Assembly: GCF_016522065.1 (NCBI RefSeq)
Contig: NZ_JAEHFV010000003.1
Coordinates: 310,001 to 374,000, forward strand
Direction of reading: 5' to 3'
Length of the DNA: 64,000 bases
DNA from: Flavobacterium agrisoli
GTDB lineage: Bacteria; Bacteroidota; Bacteroidia; Flavobacteriales; Flavobacteriaceae
Each line of letters begins with the position of its first letter. The first letter of the stretch is position 1. Both the position numbers and the translations under genes were made by a program. Below, one piece after another: positions 55,937 through 64,000 of this stretch. The notes beneath the pieces were generated by a model. It was not told the DNA's origin. It worked only from the letters and a program-made list of their open reading frames with translations, and did no database searches.

Positions 55937-57169
55937 ATGTATTCAACTTCCCATTGGGAACTACTTTTATCCAATCAGGTGGATAAAAAAAAGTTTATTG
56001 ATGCTCTTTTTTCGGGAAATGATATCCCAGAAATGGCAGCCTTTTCGAATTTAAACGGAATATTATTTTCCGATTTAGCGATTGAAGCTTTTATCGAAAA
56101 AGAATTTCAATACGATATTGTGGCTTCTCCAACGTCGAATCGAAAATTACGCACTTTTTCATCTGGCGAGCGAAAAAAAGAATTTCTAAAATATTGCATC
56201 CATCAAAAGCCCGATTACATCATTTTTGATAATCCTTTGGATCATTTGGACCAAGCATCCAGATTGCTTATAGCGCAAGAAATTGAAAACTTATCAAAGG
56301 AAATTACCGTAATTCAATTGGTCAATAGAAAAAATGATTTGTTTCCTTTTATAACCAATTCGGCCGAAGTAAAGGACAATACGTTTCAGTTTTTTCCTAT
56401 TGAAGCGCACCAAACGCATACCAAAGATATTCAAAAAAAGAGCTTGCCTTTTCCTGCAGAAAATCAGGGTTTTGAAGGTGAAACTTTAATCGAATTGAAA
56501 AATGTTTCGGTAAGTTACGAGGACCGAAAAATCATTAATGACATTTCTTGGACCATAACAAAAGGCGATTTTTGGCAATTAATTGGACCTAATGGTTCGG
56601 GAAAAAGCACCATTTTATCATTAATTACTGGCGACAATCCAAAAGGATACGGACAAGAGTTGTATTTATTTGGTCGTAAAAAAGGAAGTGGCGAAAGTGT
56701 TTGGGACATTAAAAAAAACATCGGCTATTTTTCGACTGCAATGATGGATTTGTTTCAAAAAAGTCACACTTTCGAACAAATGATTTTATCAGGGTTTTTT
56801 GATTCAATTGGCTTGTATACGCAGCCAACAACACATCAAAAATTGATGGTTAATCAATGGCTTGAAGTAATCGAAATGAGTCATTTGCGCAACAAGATTT
56901 TTACTCAGCTTTCTTTAGGGCAACAACGAGTGGCGTTAATTATAAGAGCTGTTTTAAAACACCCGCCTTTACTTATTTTGGATGAACCTGTAGAAGGCTT
57001 GGACGATGAAAATACGGCAATGGTTATCCAATTGATTAATTTGTTGGTAGACGAAAGCAAAATGGCTATAGTTTATGTTTCGCACCGAATTGAACCCGAC
57101 TTACATCCGAAAGCTATTTTTGAATTGTGTCCTTCTGAACATGGTTCGGTTGGAAAGATTAAAAAATAA
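55937..57169 (+). CDS. Asymmetric double ABC ATPase (ModF-like)
   Basis: 410 residues with two ABC halves. The N-terminal half (about 1-165) has no Walker A; it retains the signature LRTFSSGERKK (about 71-81) and a Walker B-like IIFDNPLDHLD (about 95-105), where Asn replaces the catalytic Glu. The C-terminal half (about 180-400) is complete: GPNGSGKST (about 214-222), LSLGQQR (about 326-332), LILDEPVEGLD (about 347-357) and switch His in VSHR. No membrane subunit is nearby. ModF of E. coli has this double layout. The half-site design implies one working ATP site; the role may be in regulation or translation rather than transport. Confidence 0.9.
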   Translation: MYSTSHWELLLSNQVDKKKFIDALFSGNDIPEMAAFSNLNGILFSDLAIEAFIEKEFQYDIVASPTSNRKLRTFSSGERKKEFLKYCIHQKPDYIIFDNPLDHLDQASRLLIAQEIENLSKEITVIQLVNRKNDLFPFITNSAEVKDNTFQFFPIEAHQTHTKDIQKKSLPFPAENQGFEGETLIELKNVSVSYEDRKIINDISWTITKGDFWQLIGPNGSGKSTILSLITGDNPKGYGQELYLFGRKKGSGESVWDIKKNIGYFSTAMMDLFQKSHTFEQMILSGFFDSIGLYTQPTTHQKLMVNQWLEVIEMSHLRNKIFTQLSLGQQRVALIIRAVLKHPPLLILDEPVEGLDDENTAMVIQLINLLVDESKMAIVYVSHRIEPDLHPKAIFELCPSEHGSVGKIKK

Positions 57170-57175
57170 CTATCA

Positions 57176-57649
57176 TTATTGATGGTGATAGGGTTCGTTT
57201 CTTAAAATAGTAAAACCGCGATAAAGTTGCTCAATAAAAAACAATCGAACCATTTGGTGCGAAAATGTCATGAGCGATAACGAAATTTTTCCGTGGGCTT
57301 TTTGGTAAACGGTTTCCGAGAATCCATAAGGCCCACCAATTACAAAAACCAAAGTTTTAACACCCGAATTCATTTTTTTTTGTAATTCTTCCGAAAAGCC
57401 AACGCTCGAAAAGTTTTTACCATTTTCATCTAATAAAATCAATTGGTCACTCGTGCTAATTTTAGATAAAATAAGTTCGCCTTCTTTTTCTTTTTGCTGA
57501 CTTTCAGAAAGATTTTTAACGTTTTTTATATCCGGAATAATTTCCAAATCAAATTTGATATAAAAAGACAATCGTTTGGTATAATCATCAATTAAGGTTT
57601 GCAACGCTTTATTGTCGGTTTTTCCTATTGCTAATAACTTGATGTTCAT
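57176..57649 (-). CDS. rlmH: 23S rRNA (pseudouridine1915-N3)-methyltransferase RlmH
   Basis: 157 residues, standard length. SPOUT-type knot with LILLDENGKNFSS (about 70-82), FVIGGPYGFSE (about 102-112) and the C-terminal SLMTFSHQMVRLFFIEQLYRG (within about 130-150) followed by RNEPYHHQ, the usual RlmH ending. It methylates pseudouridine 1915 of 23S rRNA in assembled 70S ribosomes. Convergent with the ABC ATPase gene (6 bp) and 6 bp after the ABM gene, so in one operon with it and the adenosine deaminase. Confidence 0.97.
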   Translation of the reverse strand: MNIKLLAIGKTDNKALQTLIDDYTKRLSFYIKFDLEIIPDIKNVKNLSESQQKEKEGELILSKISTSDQLILLDENGKNFSSVGFSEELQKKMNSGVKTLVFVIGGPYGFSETVYQKAHGKISLSLMTFSHQMVRLFFIEQLYRGFTILRNEPYHHQ

Positions 57650-57655
57650 GATTTT

Positions 57656-57958
57656 TTATTTTGTATTCGAATAAACCGTTTCAAAATGTTCTACAATCGG
57701 AAAAGGATTGTAATAATGATGCAGTATTTTTTTCCATTCCAAATAGGCTTCTGAAGTTCTAAAACCTACAGTATGCGATTCTAAATCCTGCCATTCTACA
57801 AGCAGTAAATATTTATTTTCAACTTCAATACATTTTTGCAAAGAATGCGAAATATAACCTTCAATCGAACTAATATACGCGCTTGCTTTTTCAAAATCGG
57901 ATTCAAAATGAAGTTTTAAATCTGCTTTAACGTATAAAATGGCGGCTTCTAAAATCAT
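57656..57958 (-). CDS. Antibiotic biosynthesis monooxygenase (ABM) domain protein
   Basis: 100 residues, a single ABM-type ferredoxin-like alpha/beta barrel domain: ILEAAILYVKADLKLHF, the YISHSLQKCIEVENKYLLLVEWQD block (starts about 35) and a C-terminal helix FRTSEAYLEWKKILHHYY. Some family members oxidise quinones or degrade heme; this one has no diagnostic Asn/His set that I can assign. It lies 2 bp after the deaminase stop and 6 bp before rlmH. Confidence 0.85.
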   Translation of the reverse strand: MILEAAILYVKADLKLHFESDFEKASAYISSIEGYISHSLQKCIEVENKYLLLVEWQDLESHTVGFRTSEAYLEWKKILHHYYNPFPIVEHFETVYSNTK

Positions 57959-57960
57959 AA

Positions 57961-59376
57961 TTACAATTTTTCGATTAGGGTTTCAAAAGTTTTAAATCGA
58001 GTATCTAAATCCTCTTGAAGTTGTTTTTTTACTTTGCTATCTTTTATAAAACTATAGGCAATACTGTTGTAAACGTATTTTTTGATGTCGGCATACGATA
58101 CTTCTGGATACCGTTTTGCTAATAAAACAAACTGTTGGGTCATGTTGGTTCGTAAAATTCCGGCGTCATCGGTGCTAATCACGATAGGAACTCCAAATTG
58201 CTTGTATGAAGTAAAAGGATGTTCGTCGTTTTTTACTTTCAAAATAAACTCATTACTCACCAAATTAATTTCTATAGGAATGGTATTTTTAGCCATATAT
58301 TGCAACAAGTCATAAGCATTTTGTTCGTATGCTACGGCAACTCCATGACCAATTCGGTTAGCTCCTGCCGTGCGCACCGCTGCGTTTATATGCCAAGTGA
58401 GTTCTTCGGGCTGAACCAAACCTAATTTTAATTCGCCAGCATGCATACTGTATTTCACTTTAGGAAATTGGTCGTGGCAAAATTTAAAAAATTGCATGTG
58501 TAACCAATAATCCTGCATTGAAATTTGACCGTCTTCGGGCGAAACGATATTTACTCCCGCAATCAAATCACTTGAATTGGCCGAGGTAAACGCAATAACA
58601 AGATTTTTAAATAAATCAACCGGTTCCATAAAACGCAATACAAAATTTTGGTAGCGCATGGTAAATTGCTTGTCATCTATTTTTAAATCCTGATGTAATT
58701 TTGCAATTATATTCTGGTTGTACGTTTCAGAATATTTTTGAATATTTCTTTTTTCGAGAGCAGAAAACAATTTTTGAAGCAATTCAGAAGTTAGTTTTTC
58801 ATCTTTTTTTGCTGCGGCCTTTCGCAATTCTTGGTTAAATGAATTCAAATCCGAAACGTCCATGTCACATGGAATGGTGGTGAGTTGTGTTTCGATATAA
58901 CTAACATTTTCGGCTTTGGCTCTTTGTTTTAATTCTAGTAAACCTTCGGCAAAATGACCATCAACAGCGGCTATGTATTTGTCAAAAGCATCAAAAAACA
59001 AATCGTCGGAAGCGGCAATTCCATTATAATCTTTAACCGACCACGTTTCTAATATTCGTTGTTGGAATTCTTTTAATTTACCTTCTTTTTGTAAACTGGA
59101 AAATGAAACCCAATTTCCTGAATTCGGGTTTATTCGGCTGACTTCCATCGTTTTTGTATTCAGAAAAAAATCTTCTTTAATGGCTCTTTCTAAAATGGGC
59201 TCGGCATAAATTGAACCTAAAAAATGATGGTGTAAATCGCCTCCTTTTGGCATTTGCTGAAAAAAAGCAGTCAATTGCGCTTCATTGGTTCTAATTTTGT
59301 TTAAATAATCGTCTATTGATTGACCAAAAAGGGAAGAAAAAGAACAGAGAAGGAGGAAAGGTAAAATACGTTTCAT
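57961..59376 (-). CDS. Exported adenosine deaminase, ADA2/ADGF-like
   Basis: 471 residues from ATG 59376, followed by a signal peptide (MKRILPFLLLCSFSSLFGQ); an upstream TTG at 59418 lies within the -7 element and is rejected. Metal and active-site motifs: MPKGGDLHHHFLGS (about 40-53), the ADA2-type version of the HxH motif; SMHAGELKLG (about 312-321); NRIGHGVAV (about 337-345); and VISTDDAGIL (about 395-404) with the catalytic Asp pair. A long insertion (about 75-230) separates the HxH from the barrel, as in growth-factor-like deaminases. It would turn adenosine to inosine in the periplasm or outside. First gene of an operon with ABM and rlmH. Confidence 0.92.
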   Translation of the reverse strand: MKRILPFLLLCSFSSLFGQSIDDYLNKIRTNEAQLTAFFQQMPKGGDLHHHFLGSIYAEPILERAIKEDFFLNTKTMEVSRINPNSGNWVSFSSLQKEGKLKEFQQRILETWSVKDYNGIAASDDLFFDAFDKYIAAVDGHFAEGLLELKQRAKAENVSYIETQLTTIPCDMDVSDLNSFNQELRKAAAKKDEKLTSELLQKLFSALEKRNIQKYSETYNQNIIAKLHQDLKIDDKQFTMRYQNFVLRFMEPVDLFKNLVIAFTSANSSDLIAGVNIVSPEDGQISMQDYWLHMQFFKFCHDQFPKVKYSMHAGELKLGLVQPEELTWHINAAVRTAGANRIGHGVAVAYEQNAYDLLQYMAKNTIPIEINLVSNEFILKVKNDEHPFTSYKQFGVPIVISTDDAGILRTNMTQQFVLLAKRYPEVSYADIKKYVYNSIAYSFIKDSKVKKQLQEDLDTRFKTFETLIEKL

Positions 59377-59415
59377 AGGCAATTTTAATAAGCAAACTGC
59401 GGACAGAATGCCTTG

Positions 59416-59423
59416 CAAAAGTA
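59416..59423 (-). promoter_or_regulatory. Candidate -7 element for the adenosine deaminase operon
   Basis: TACTTTTG on the minus strand matches TAnnTTTG, 40 nt upstream of ATG 59376. It overlaps the alternative TTG start at 59418, which supports the downstream start. Confidence 0.5.
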
Positions 59424-59468
59424 TGGTATTTAGCCGAATTTTAAAAGATGAGTTAGTTATAGACTTGT

Positions 59469-60692
59469 TTAGACTTTAATCTGTTTTTTCGATTTTAAAT
59501 AATTGTAATACAAAAAAGCAATAATTATGGCAATAACTCCTTGAATTAAAACAGTTAATTGTACACCGATATAATGCGAAATTCCGCCTACTAACAAACT
59601 GCCAAGTGGCATCATGCTGGTTAAAACCATCAAATAAATACTTATAACCCGACCTCTAAATTCATTTGGTACATTTACCTGAATTATGGTATTGGTAAGC
59701 GTCCGAATCGCCATCATTCCGAAAGAAGCAATTGCTATAAAAAGCATCGCAAAATTAAAAGAAGTCATATACGAAAACAACATCAATCCTAAACCAAAAA
59801 CCAAACTATTGCGCACTAAAATCAAATTTAAATTGGTTTCTTTTTTTAGCGAAGCCAGATAAATTGCGCCCAAAAACGCGCCAAAACCAATAATTCCATC
59901 TAAAATGCCTAATGTTGAAGCCGAACCGTTAAAAATATCTTTTGCATAAACCGGAGTCAAAGTGGTAAACGGAAGAACAAAAAAGCTCATTAATCCAGTA
60001 AAAATAATAACCGAATTGATTGTAGTATTGCTTTTAAGATAAACAAAAGCTTGTTTTAATTCGGTAGTAATGCTTGTTTTCGGGCGTTCCTTTTTTACAT
60101 ATTTCGGTAGTTTCATGTATAACAACGAAATAATTACGGGAATAAAACTAAGAGCATTGAGGCCAAAACTAATTTGATCACCAAAATGTTCTAAGATAAA
60201 TCCAGCCAAAGCCGGGCCAATTAATTTAGAAAGATTGACCATAGAAGAGTTTAAAGCCAAGGCATTGGGTAAATCTAATGGGTCTTCAATCATTTCACGC
60301 ACTAAGGATTGCCGAGCTGGTACGTCAAAACTATTAATGATTCCGAGTAAAACACTGAGTGCTATAATTAAAACAACCGCATTTTGTTTGAAAAAGATGA
60401 TAGCCAACGTCATTAAAATGGCCTGAATTAAGGAAAGAACTTGTGTAATTAATAAGATGCGATAGCGGCTGTGTCTATCGGCTGTAATACCTCCAAAAAT
60501 CGAGAAAACGGCAGTAGGGAAAAGTGTGGCGAAAACCGAAACACCCAACATGAATTTTGATTGTGTAATGCTGTAAATAACCCAACTTACTGCGGTTTTT
60601 TGCATCCAAGTGCCAATTAGAGAGAGCGACTGCCCTGCAAAAAACAACCTAAAATTTCTGTTTTTAAAAGAATTAAAGGTTGAAATTTTCAT
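59469..60692 (-). CDS. MFS transporter (MFS_3/EntS-like exporter)
   Basis: 407 residues, twelve predicted helices. FRLFFAGQSLSLIGTWMQKTAVSWVIY near the N terminus (starts about 14), loop 2-3 GGITADRHSRYRILL (about 67-81) as the MFS A motif, and DVPARQSLVREMIE (about 123-136) are typical of the MFS_3/enterobactin exporter group. Likely a proton-driven exporter of small molecules or drugs. The substrate is not apparent; the neighbours (deaminase, YdiJ-like enzyme) do not point to a pathway. Confidence 0.92.
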   Translation of the reverse strand: MKISTFNSFKNRNFRLFFAGQSLSLIGTWMQKTAVSWVIYSITQSKFMLGVSVFATLFPTAVFSIFGGITADRHSRYRILLITQVLSLIQAILMTLAIIFFKQNAVVLIIALSVLLGIINSFDVPARQSLVREMIEDPLDLPNALALNSSMVNLSKLIGPALAGFILEHFGDQISFGLNALSFIPVIISLLYMKLPKYVKKERPKTSITTELKQAFVYLKSNTTINSVIIFTGLMSFFVLPFTTLTPVYAKDIFNGSASTLGILDGIIGFGAFLGAIYLASLKKETNLNLILVRNSLVFGLGLMLFSYMTSFNFAMLFIAIASFGMMAIRTLTNTIIQVNVPNEFRGRVISIYLMVLTSMMPLGSLLVGGISHYIGVQLTVLIQGVIAIIIAFLYYNYLKSKKQIKV

Positions 60693-60830
60693 GCATTTTT
60701 GAGTTTAGATTTGAATGCAAAGTTCCTTATTCTCTCGTAGATTAAAACCGTGTTTTTTATTTTTAACAAAAAAATAGGTTTCCAAAACTTCTTTTAATTG
60801 CGAAAAACAAAAATAAATACAGCTAGCTCC

Positions 60831-63734
60831 TTATTTCAAAGAACTTCTTAAAATGGAAACAGGGTGTTGGGCTTCTCTTTTGGTACCATCATAAATTTGA
60901 TGCCTGCAGCTTGTTCCTGCAGCCGAAATACTGGTTGTGGAATCCGTTTTTCTGATTTTTGGAAAAAGCGTGTCTTCTCCCATTTGCATGCTTATTTCGT
61001 AATGTTCTTTTTCATAACCAAATGAACCCGCCATCCCGCAACAACCCGAATTGTATATAGTTACGATCGTATTCTCGGGTAAATTGAGCATGGCAAAAGT
61101 TGCTTCAACGCTGCTAAGGGATTTTTGATGGCAATGGCCGTGAATTTTTATTTCGCGTTTTTCGGTAGAAAAGGCCTCGGAAGTAATCTCATTTAATTCA
61201 ATTTTATTTTTGAAAAATTCTTCTATGGTGAAAACATTTTTAGCCAATTCTTCAGCTGCTTTTTTGTCATTTGCCAAACGAATATATTCATCTCTAAACG
61301 TTAAAATTGCCGAAGGTTCAAGTCCAATTAAGGGTGTGTTTTCGGAAATAATATCTTTAAAAATAGAAACATTTTTGTTAGCAATTTCTTTAGCTTCTTC
61401 TAAAAAACCTTTGGATAAATAGGAGCGGCCGCTTTCGGGGTGTTCTATTGTTTTTACTATATAACCCAATGATAACAACAATTCGTAGGCATCAATTCCG
61501 ATTTGCACATCATAGAAATTGGTGAATTCATCAACAAAAAGGTACAATTCGCCTTTTGAATTATGAGGCGTTTTAGCATTTTTAGCAAGCCATTTTCTAA
61601 AAGTTTGTTTGGCTAATTTAGGCACATTGCGCTCGGGTGCAATGCCCATGTTTTTTTTCATCAGCGGATGATTGGAAACAAAGTTGGTGATGGTTGGAAA
61701 TTTACTTCCTAATTGGTTTAATTTGGCATTATTAGCAAAAATTTTATTGCGTTTAGTAAAACCATTTGCTTTTTGATATTGGTATAAAAATTCGGCTTTT
61801 AATGTTGCCACATCCACATTACTCGGGCATTCGCTGGCACAAGCTTTGCAACTCACACACAATTCAAAAACTTTGTACAATTCTTCCGAATCGAATTTAT
61901 TTTCTTTTTCAGAATAGGTTAAATATTCGCGTAAAGCATTTGCTCTTGCTCGTGTAGTTTCTTTTTCATTTCGGGTTGCTCGGTAACTCGGACACATAGC
62001 GCCACCGGCAGAGGGTAATTTGCGGCAATCACCTGAACCGTTACATTTTTCGGCAGCACGAACAATACCTAAACTATCCGAGAAATCTTGAAAGGTTTTG
62101 ATATTGGGTTCTTTTCGACCAGAAATTACACGATGGTTTTCGTCCATTTTAGGAGTATCTACAATTTTTCCCATATTCATTACCGAGTACGGATCAAATG
62201 CTTTTTTAAGTCGTTTGAGTAGTTCGTAGTTTTTTTCGCCAATCATAAATGGTATGAATTCGCCGCGAACGATTCCATCGCCATGCTCACCACTTAAAGA
62301 ACCACGGTATTTTTTAACCAAATGTGCTACTTCTGTAGCGATAGTTCTAAAAAGTACCAAATCTTCTTTTTTCTTCAAATTGAGTTCGGGGCGCAAGTGC
62401 AATTCGCCGGCTCCAGCGTGTGCATAATAAATGGCTTTTTGACCGTAACGTTCCATCATCGCCGTAAAATCGGCAATATAATTGGGCAAATCACTTAACT
62501 CAACCGCGGTATCTTCAATAGAGTCGGCGGCTTTATCATCGCCCACAATGCTTCCTAAAAGTCCCAAACCGGCTTTACGCAAATCAACCACTTTGTTTAT
62601 ATCATCGCCATAAATTTTAACCGATGCATAACCAAAATTATTTTTTTCTAAATCAGTAATCAAGGCTTCGGCTTGTCTTTCAACTTCTTCAACAGAATGG
62701 GCGGCCAACTCAAACATCATAATGGCTTTGGGTTCTCCCACCAAAAAGAAACGATTTTTAGATTGTTCGCGATTGGTTTTGGTACACTCCAAAATCACAT
62801 CGTCAATCATTTCGCAGGTGTACAAATGATGTTTCATAGCCACCACAACCGACTCAAGTGATTCTTGAATATTGTCGTAATGTGCCACTACCATGATGTT
62901 GTGTGGCGGCGGTAAATCATCAACTTTTAAGGTTACTTCAGTCGTAAAAGCCAAAGTTCCTTCACTTCCACAAAGTAATTTTCCGAGATTGATAGTAGGT
63001 TCAGTTCCTCCAAAAAGTTCCGATTTTAATAAAACATCGACTGCATAGCCGGTATTTCTTCGGTGAATTTCGGGTTTTGGAAATTCATTTTTGATTTCAT
63101 CTTGAATGGCTTTATTCGAAAGTTCTTCGTAAACTGAACGGTAAATTTGGTTTTCTAACGAATTGCCTTTGGTTTTTTGAAGAAATTCGGCAGAGGTCAA
63201 TTCTGAAAAAACGACTTCTGAACCATCGCTCAAAAAAGCAGTAATCGAAACAATTTTATCACGAGTCACCCCATAACGAATAGAAGTAGTGCCCGACGAA
63301 TTATTGCCGACCATTCCGCCAATCATACAGCGGTTGGAAGTAGAAGTGATGGGGCCAAAAAAAACGCCATACGGTTTTAAAAACAAATTGAGTTCATCGC
63401 GAACAACTCCCGGTTGTACCGTTACGGTTTTTTCGGTTGTATTGTAGCCAATAATCTTGGTGAAATATTTAGATACATCCACAATAATTCCTGTTCCCAC
63501 GGTTTGACCAGCCAATGAGGTTCCTGCGGTTCTTGGCGTTAGCGAAATTTGATGCTGCGCCACAAAATGTATCAATGTTTGAATATCCAATTTGGTTTCC
63601 GGTATCGCAACGGCTACCGGTTTCATTCGGTAAACAGAAGCATCTGTTGCATACAATGTTTTGTGCAAATCATCAAAATAGAGTTTGCCTTGTAACGATG
63701 TGGCAAGCTGTTGTAAATCAGATGTTGATACCAT
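60831..63734 (-). CDS. YdiJ-like FAD-linked dehydrogenase with Fe-S and CCG domains
   Basis: 967 residues. N-terminal FAD-binding PCMH domain (about 1-280; TPRTAGTSLAGQTVGTG at about 57-73), FAD-linked oxidase C-terminal domain (about 285-530) with the HAGAGELHLRP metal/flavin motif and GEHGDG, two 4Fe-4S cluster motifs (GSGDCRKL...CP at about 565-580 and CVSCKACASECPSNV at about 636-650), and a CCG-type domain at the end (GHCHQKSL and SGCCGMAGSFGYEKE). It oxidises a D-2-hydroxyacid such as D-lactate or D-2-hydroxyglutarate, passing electrons to the respiratory chain. Single gene with a -7 element upstream. Confidence 0.95.
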   Translation of the reverse strand: MVSTSDLQQLATSLQGKLYFDDLHKTLYATDASVYRMKPVAVAIPETKLDIQTLIHFVAQHQISLTPRTAGTSLAGQTVGTGIIVDVSKYFTKIIGYNTTEKTVTVQPGVVRDELNLFLKPYGVFFGPITSTSNRCMIGGMVGNNSSGTTSIRYGVTRDKIVSITAFLSDGSEVVFSELTSAEFLQKTKGNSLENQIYRSVYEELSNKAIQDEIKNEFPKPEIHRRNTGYAVDVLLKSELFGGTEPTINLGKLLCGSEGTLAFTTEVTLKVDDLPPPHNIMVVAHYDNIQESLESVVVAMKHHLYTCEMIDDVILECTKTNREQSKNRFFLVGEPKAIMMFELAAHSVEEVERQAEALITDLEKNNFGYASVKIYGDDINKVVDLRKAGLGLLGSIVGDDKAADSIEDTAVELSDLPNYIADFTAMMERYGQKAIYYAHAGAGELHLRPELNLKKKEDLVLFRTIATEVAHLVKKYRGSLSGEHGDGIVRGEFIPFMIGEKNYELLKRLKKAFDPYSVMNMGKIVDTPKMDENHRVISGRKEPNIKTFQDFSDSLGIVRAAEKCNGSGDCRKLPSAGGAMCPSYRATRNEKETTRARANALREYLTYSEKENKFDSEELYKVFELCVSCKACASECPSNVDVATLKAEFLYQYQKANGFTKRNKIFANNAKLNQLGSKFPTITNFVSNHPLMKKNMGIAPERNVPKLAKQTFRKWLAKNAKTPHNSKGELYLFVDEFTNFYDVQIGIDAYELLLSLGYIVKTIEHPESGRSYLSKGFLEEAKEIANKNVSIFKDIISENTPLIGLEPSAILTFRDEYIRLANDKKAAEELAKNVFTIEEFFKNKIELNEITSEAFSTEKREIKIHGHCHQKSLSSVEATFAMLNLPENTIVTIYNSGCCGMAGSFGYEKEHYEISMQMGEDTLFPKIRKTDSTTSISAAGTSCRHQIYDGTKREAQHPVSILRSSLK

Positions 63735-63778
63735 AGGATGTGTTTGTTTTCGGTACTTTATTTTTTTGAAAGCAGCTG

Positions 63779-63786
63779 CAAATATA
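63779..63786 (-). promoter_or_regulatory. Candidate -7 element for the ydiJ-like gene
   Basis: TATATTTG on the minus strand fits TAnnTTTG, 45 nt upstream of the ATG at 63734. Confidence 0.5.
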
Positions 63787-63945
63787 GAAAATATTAAGGG
63801 CTTTAGAGAGGCATCATTTCGTTAATTTCATGTATTCAATTTGTAGCTAATTGCATTATTTATAAAAGATTTCAAAGAAATTTCAGATTGGTATACTTTC
63901 TTTAAATTTTATTAGTTGTTTTATATGAGACATTTGTAAAAACGC

Positions 63946-63953
63946 TATTTTTG
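63946..63953 (+). promoter_or_regulatory. Candidate -7 element for the gene starting at 63977
   Basis: TATTTTTG fits TAnnTTTG and lies 24 nt before ATG 63977, the same distance as in yebC and gcvT. It supports a real gene start at the edge. Confidence 0.5.
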
Positions 63954-63976
63954 GTCTCCGATTAAATTCAATTAAA

Positions 63977-64000
63977 ATGTATAAAAACCAGTCGTTTCCT
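63977..64000 (+). CDS. Possible gene start, cut by the window edge
   Basis: ATG at 63977 opens a frame reading MYKNQSFP to the last base. Only eight codons are seen, so no function can be given; the promoter-like element 24 nt upstream and the divergent layout make a real start plausible. Confidence 0.4.

Larger units (their letters stand above)
63735..63976. other. Divergent promoter region at the right edge
   Basis: 242 bp between ydiJ and a plus-strand ORF start. It holds a candidate -7 element for each direction (63779-63786 minus, 63946-63953 plus) and otherwise nothing recognisable. Confidence 0.55.

Noticed and set aside
57170..57190. Hairpin between the ABC ATPase and rlmH genes
   Set aside because: Only a 6-bp CTATCA/TGATAG pairing with no T tract; too weak for a terminator.

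Overview
The window looks like chromosomal DNA from a Flavobacterium-type member of the Bacteroidota. The evidence is low G+C, two proteins ending in type IX secretion (T9SS) sorting domains, a PorP/SprF-OmpA-giant adhesin cluster, the DUF3822-rsmD pair, a Bat (aerotolerance) operon, and a recurring TAnnTTTG sequence (the Bacteroidota sigma -7 element) shortly upstream of genes. Most genes lie on the minus strand. I saw no insertion sequence, prophage, CRISPR array, tRNA or rRNA.

Layout. 1-5102 (minus): moxR, DUF58, a DUF4381-like gene, batA and a batB/batC-type VWA-TPR gene that runs off the left edge. 5205-6743: an exported sulfatase. 6931-16108: an envelope cluster of a 2054-residue VWA/SprB-like surface protein with a type B T9SS signal, a PorP/SprF protein and an OmpA/TPR/PD40 protein. 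16772-20263 (plus): sixA, ppk1 and ppx, a polyphosphate block. 20278-21986: dnaX, split into two frames at an A10 run. 22493-22832: RNase P RNA. 22852-27975: small exported or membrane proteins, rsmD, DUF3822 and a RecD-like helicase. 28073-32917: a 1614-residue secreted enzyme joining a PL1 pectate lyase, a PL9-like lyase, five near-identical FN3 modules, a CBM6/35-like domain and a type A T9SS signal.

33317-49843: mostly housekeeping genes (yebC, ctp protease, gcvT, nnrD, aldehyde dehydrogenase, RluA-type pseudouridine synthase, panB, sdaA). Among them are a HipA-like kinase/DUF3037 pair, a YpfJ zinc protease, and a seven-helix PAS/GAF sensor with no visible output domain. 50061-54929: an HMA-like protein, a universal stress protein next to a BCCT transporter, an L,D-transpeptidase-fold protein and nicotinamidase. 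55076-57169 (plus): thioesterase, DUF1398 and an asymmetric double ABC ATPase. 57176-63734 (minus): rlmH, an ABM monooxygenase, an exported ADA2/ADGF-like adenosine deaminase, an MFS exporter and a YdiJ-like FAD/Fe-S dehydrogenase. A new plus-strand gene probably begins at 63977.

The most notable observation is dnaX. A perfect 7-bp hairpin directly abuts A10-G, and the zero frame stops after the clamp-loader domains while the -1 frame carries the tau tail. This is the expected arrangement for programmed gamma/tau production by ribosomal or transcriptional slippage, if the homopolymer length is correct. Other leads are the HipA-like/DUF3037 pair, the output-less sensor and the double pectate lyase with paired palindromes near its promoter. 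I did not find a convincing wholly new multi-gene system.
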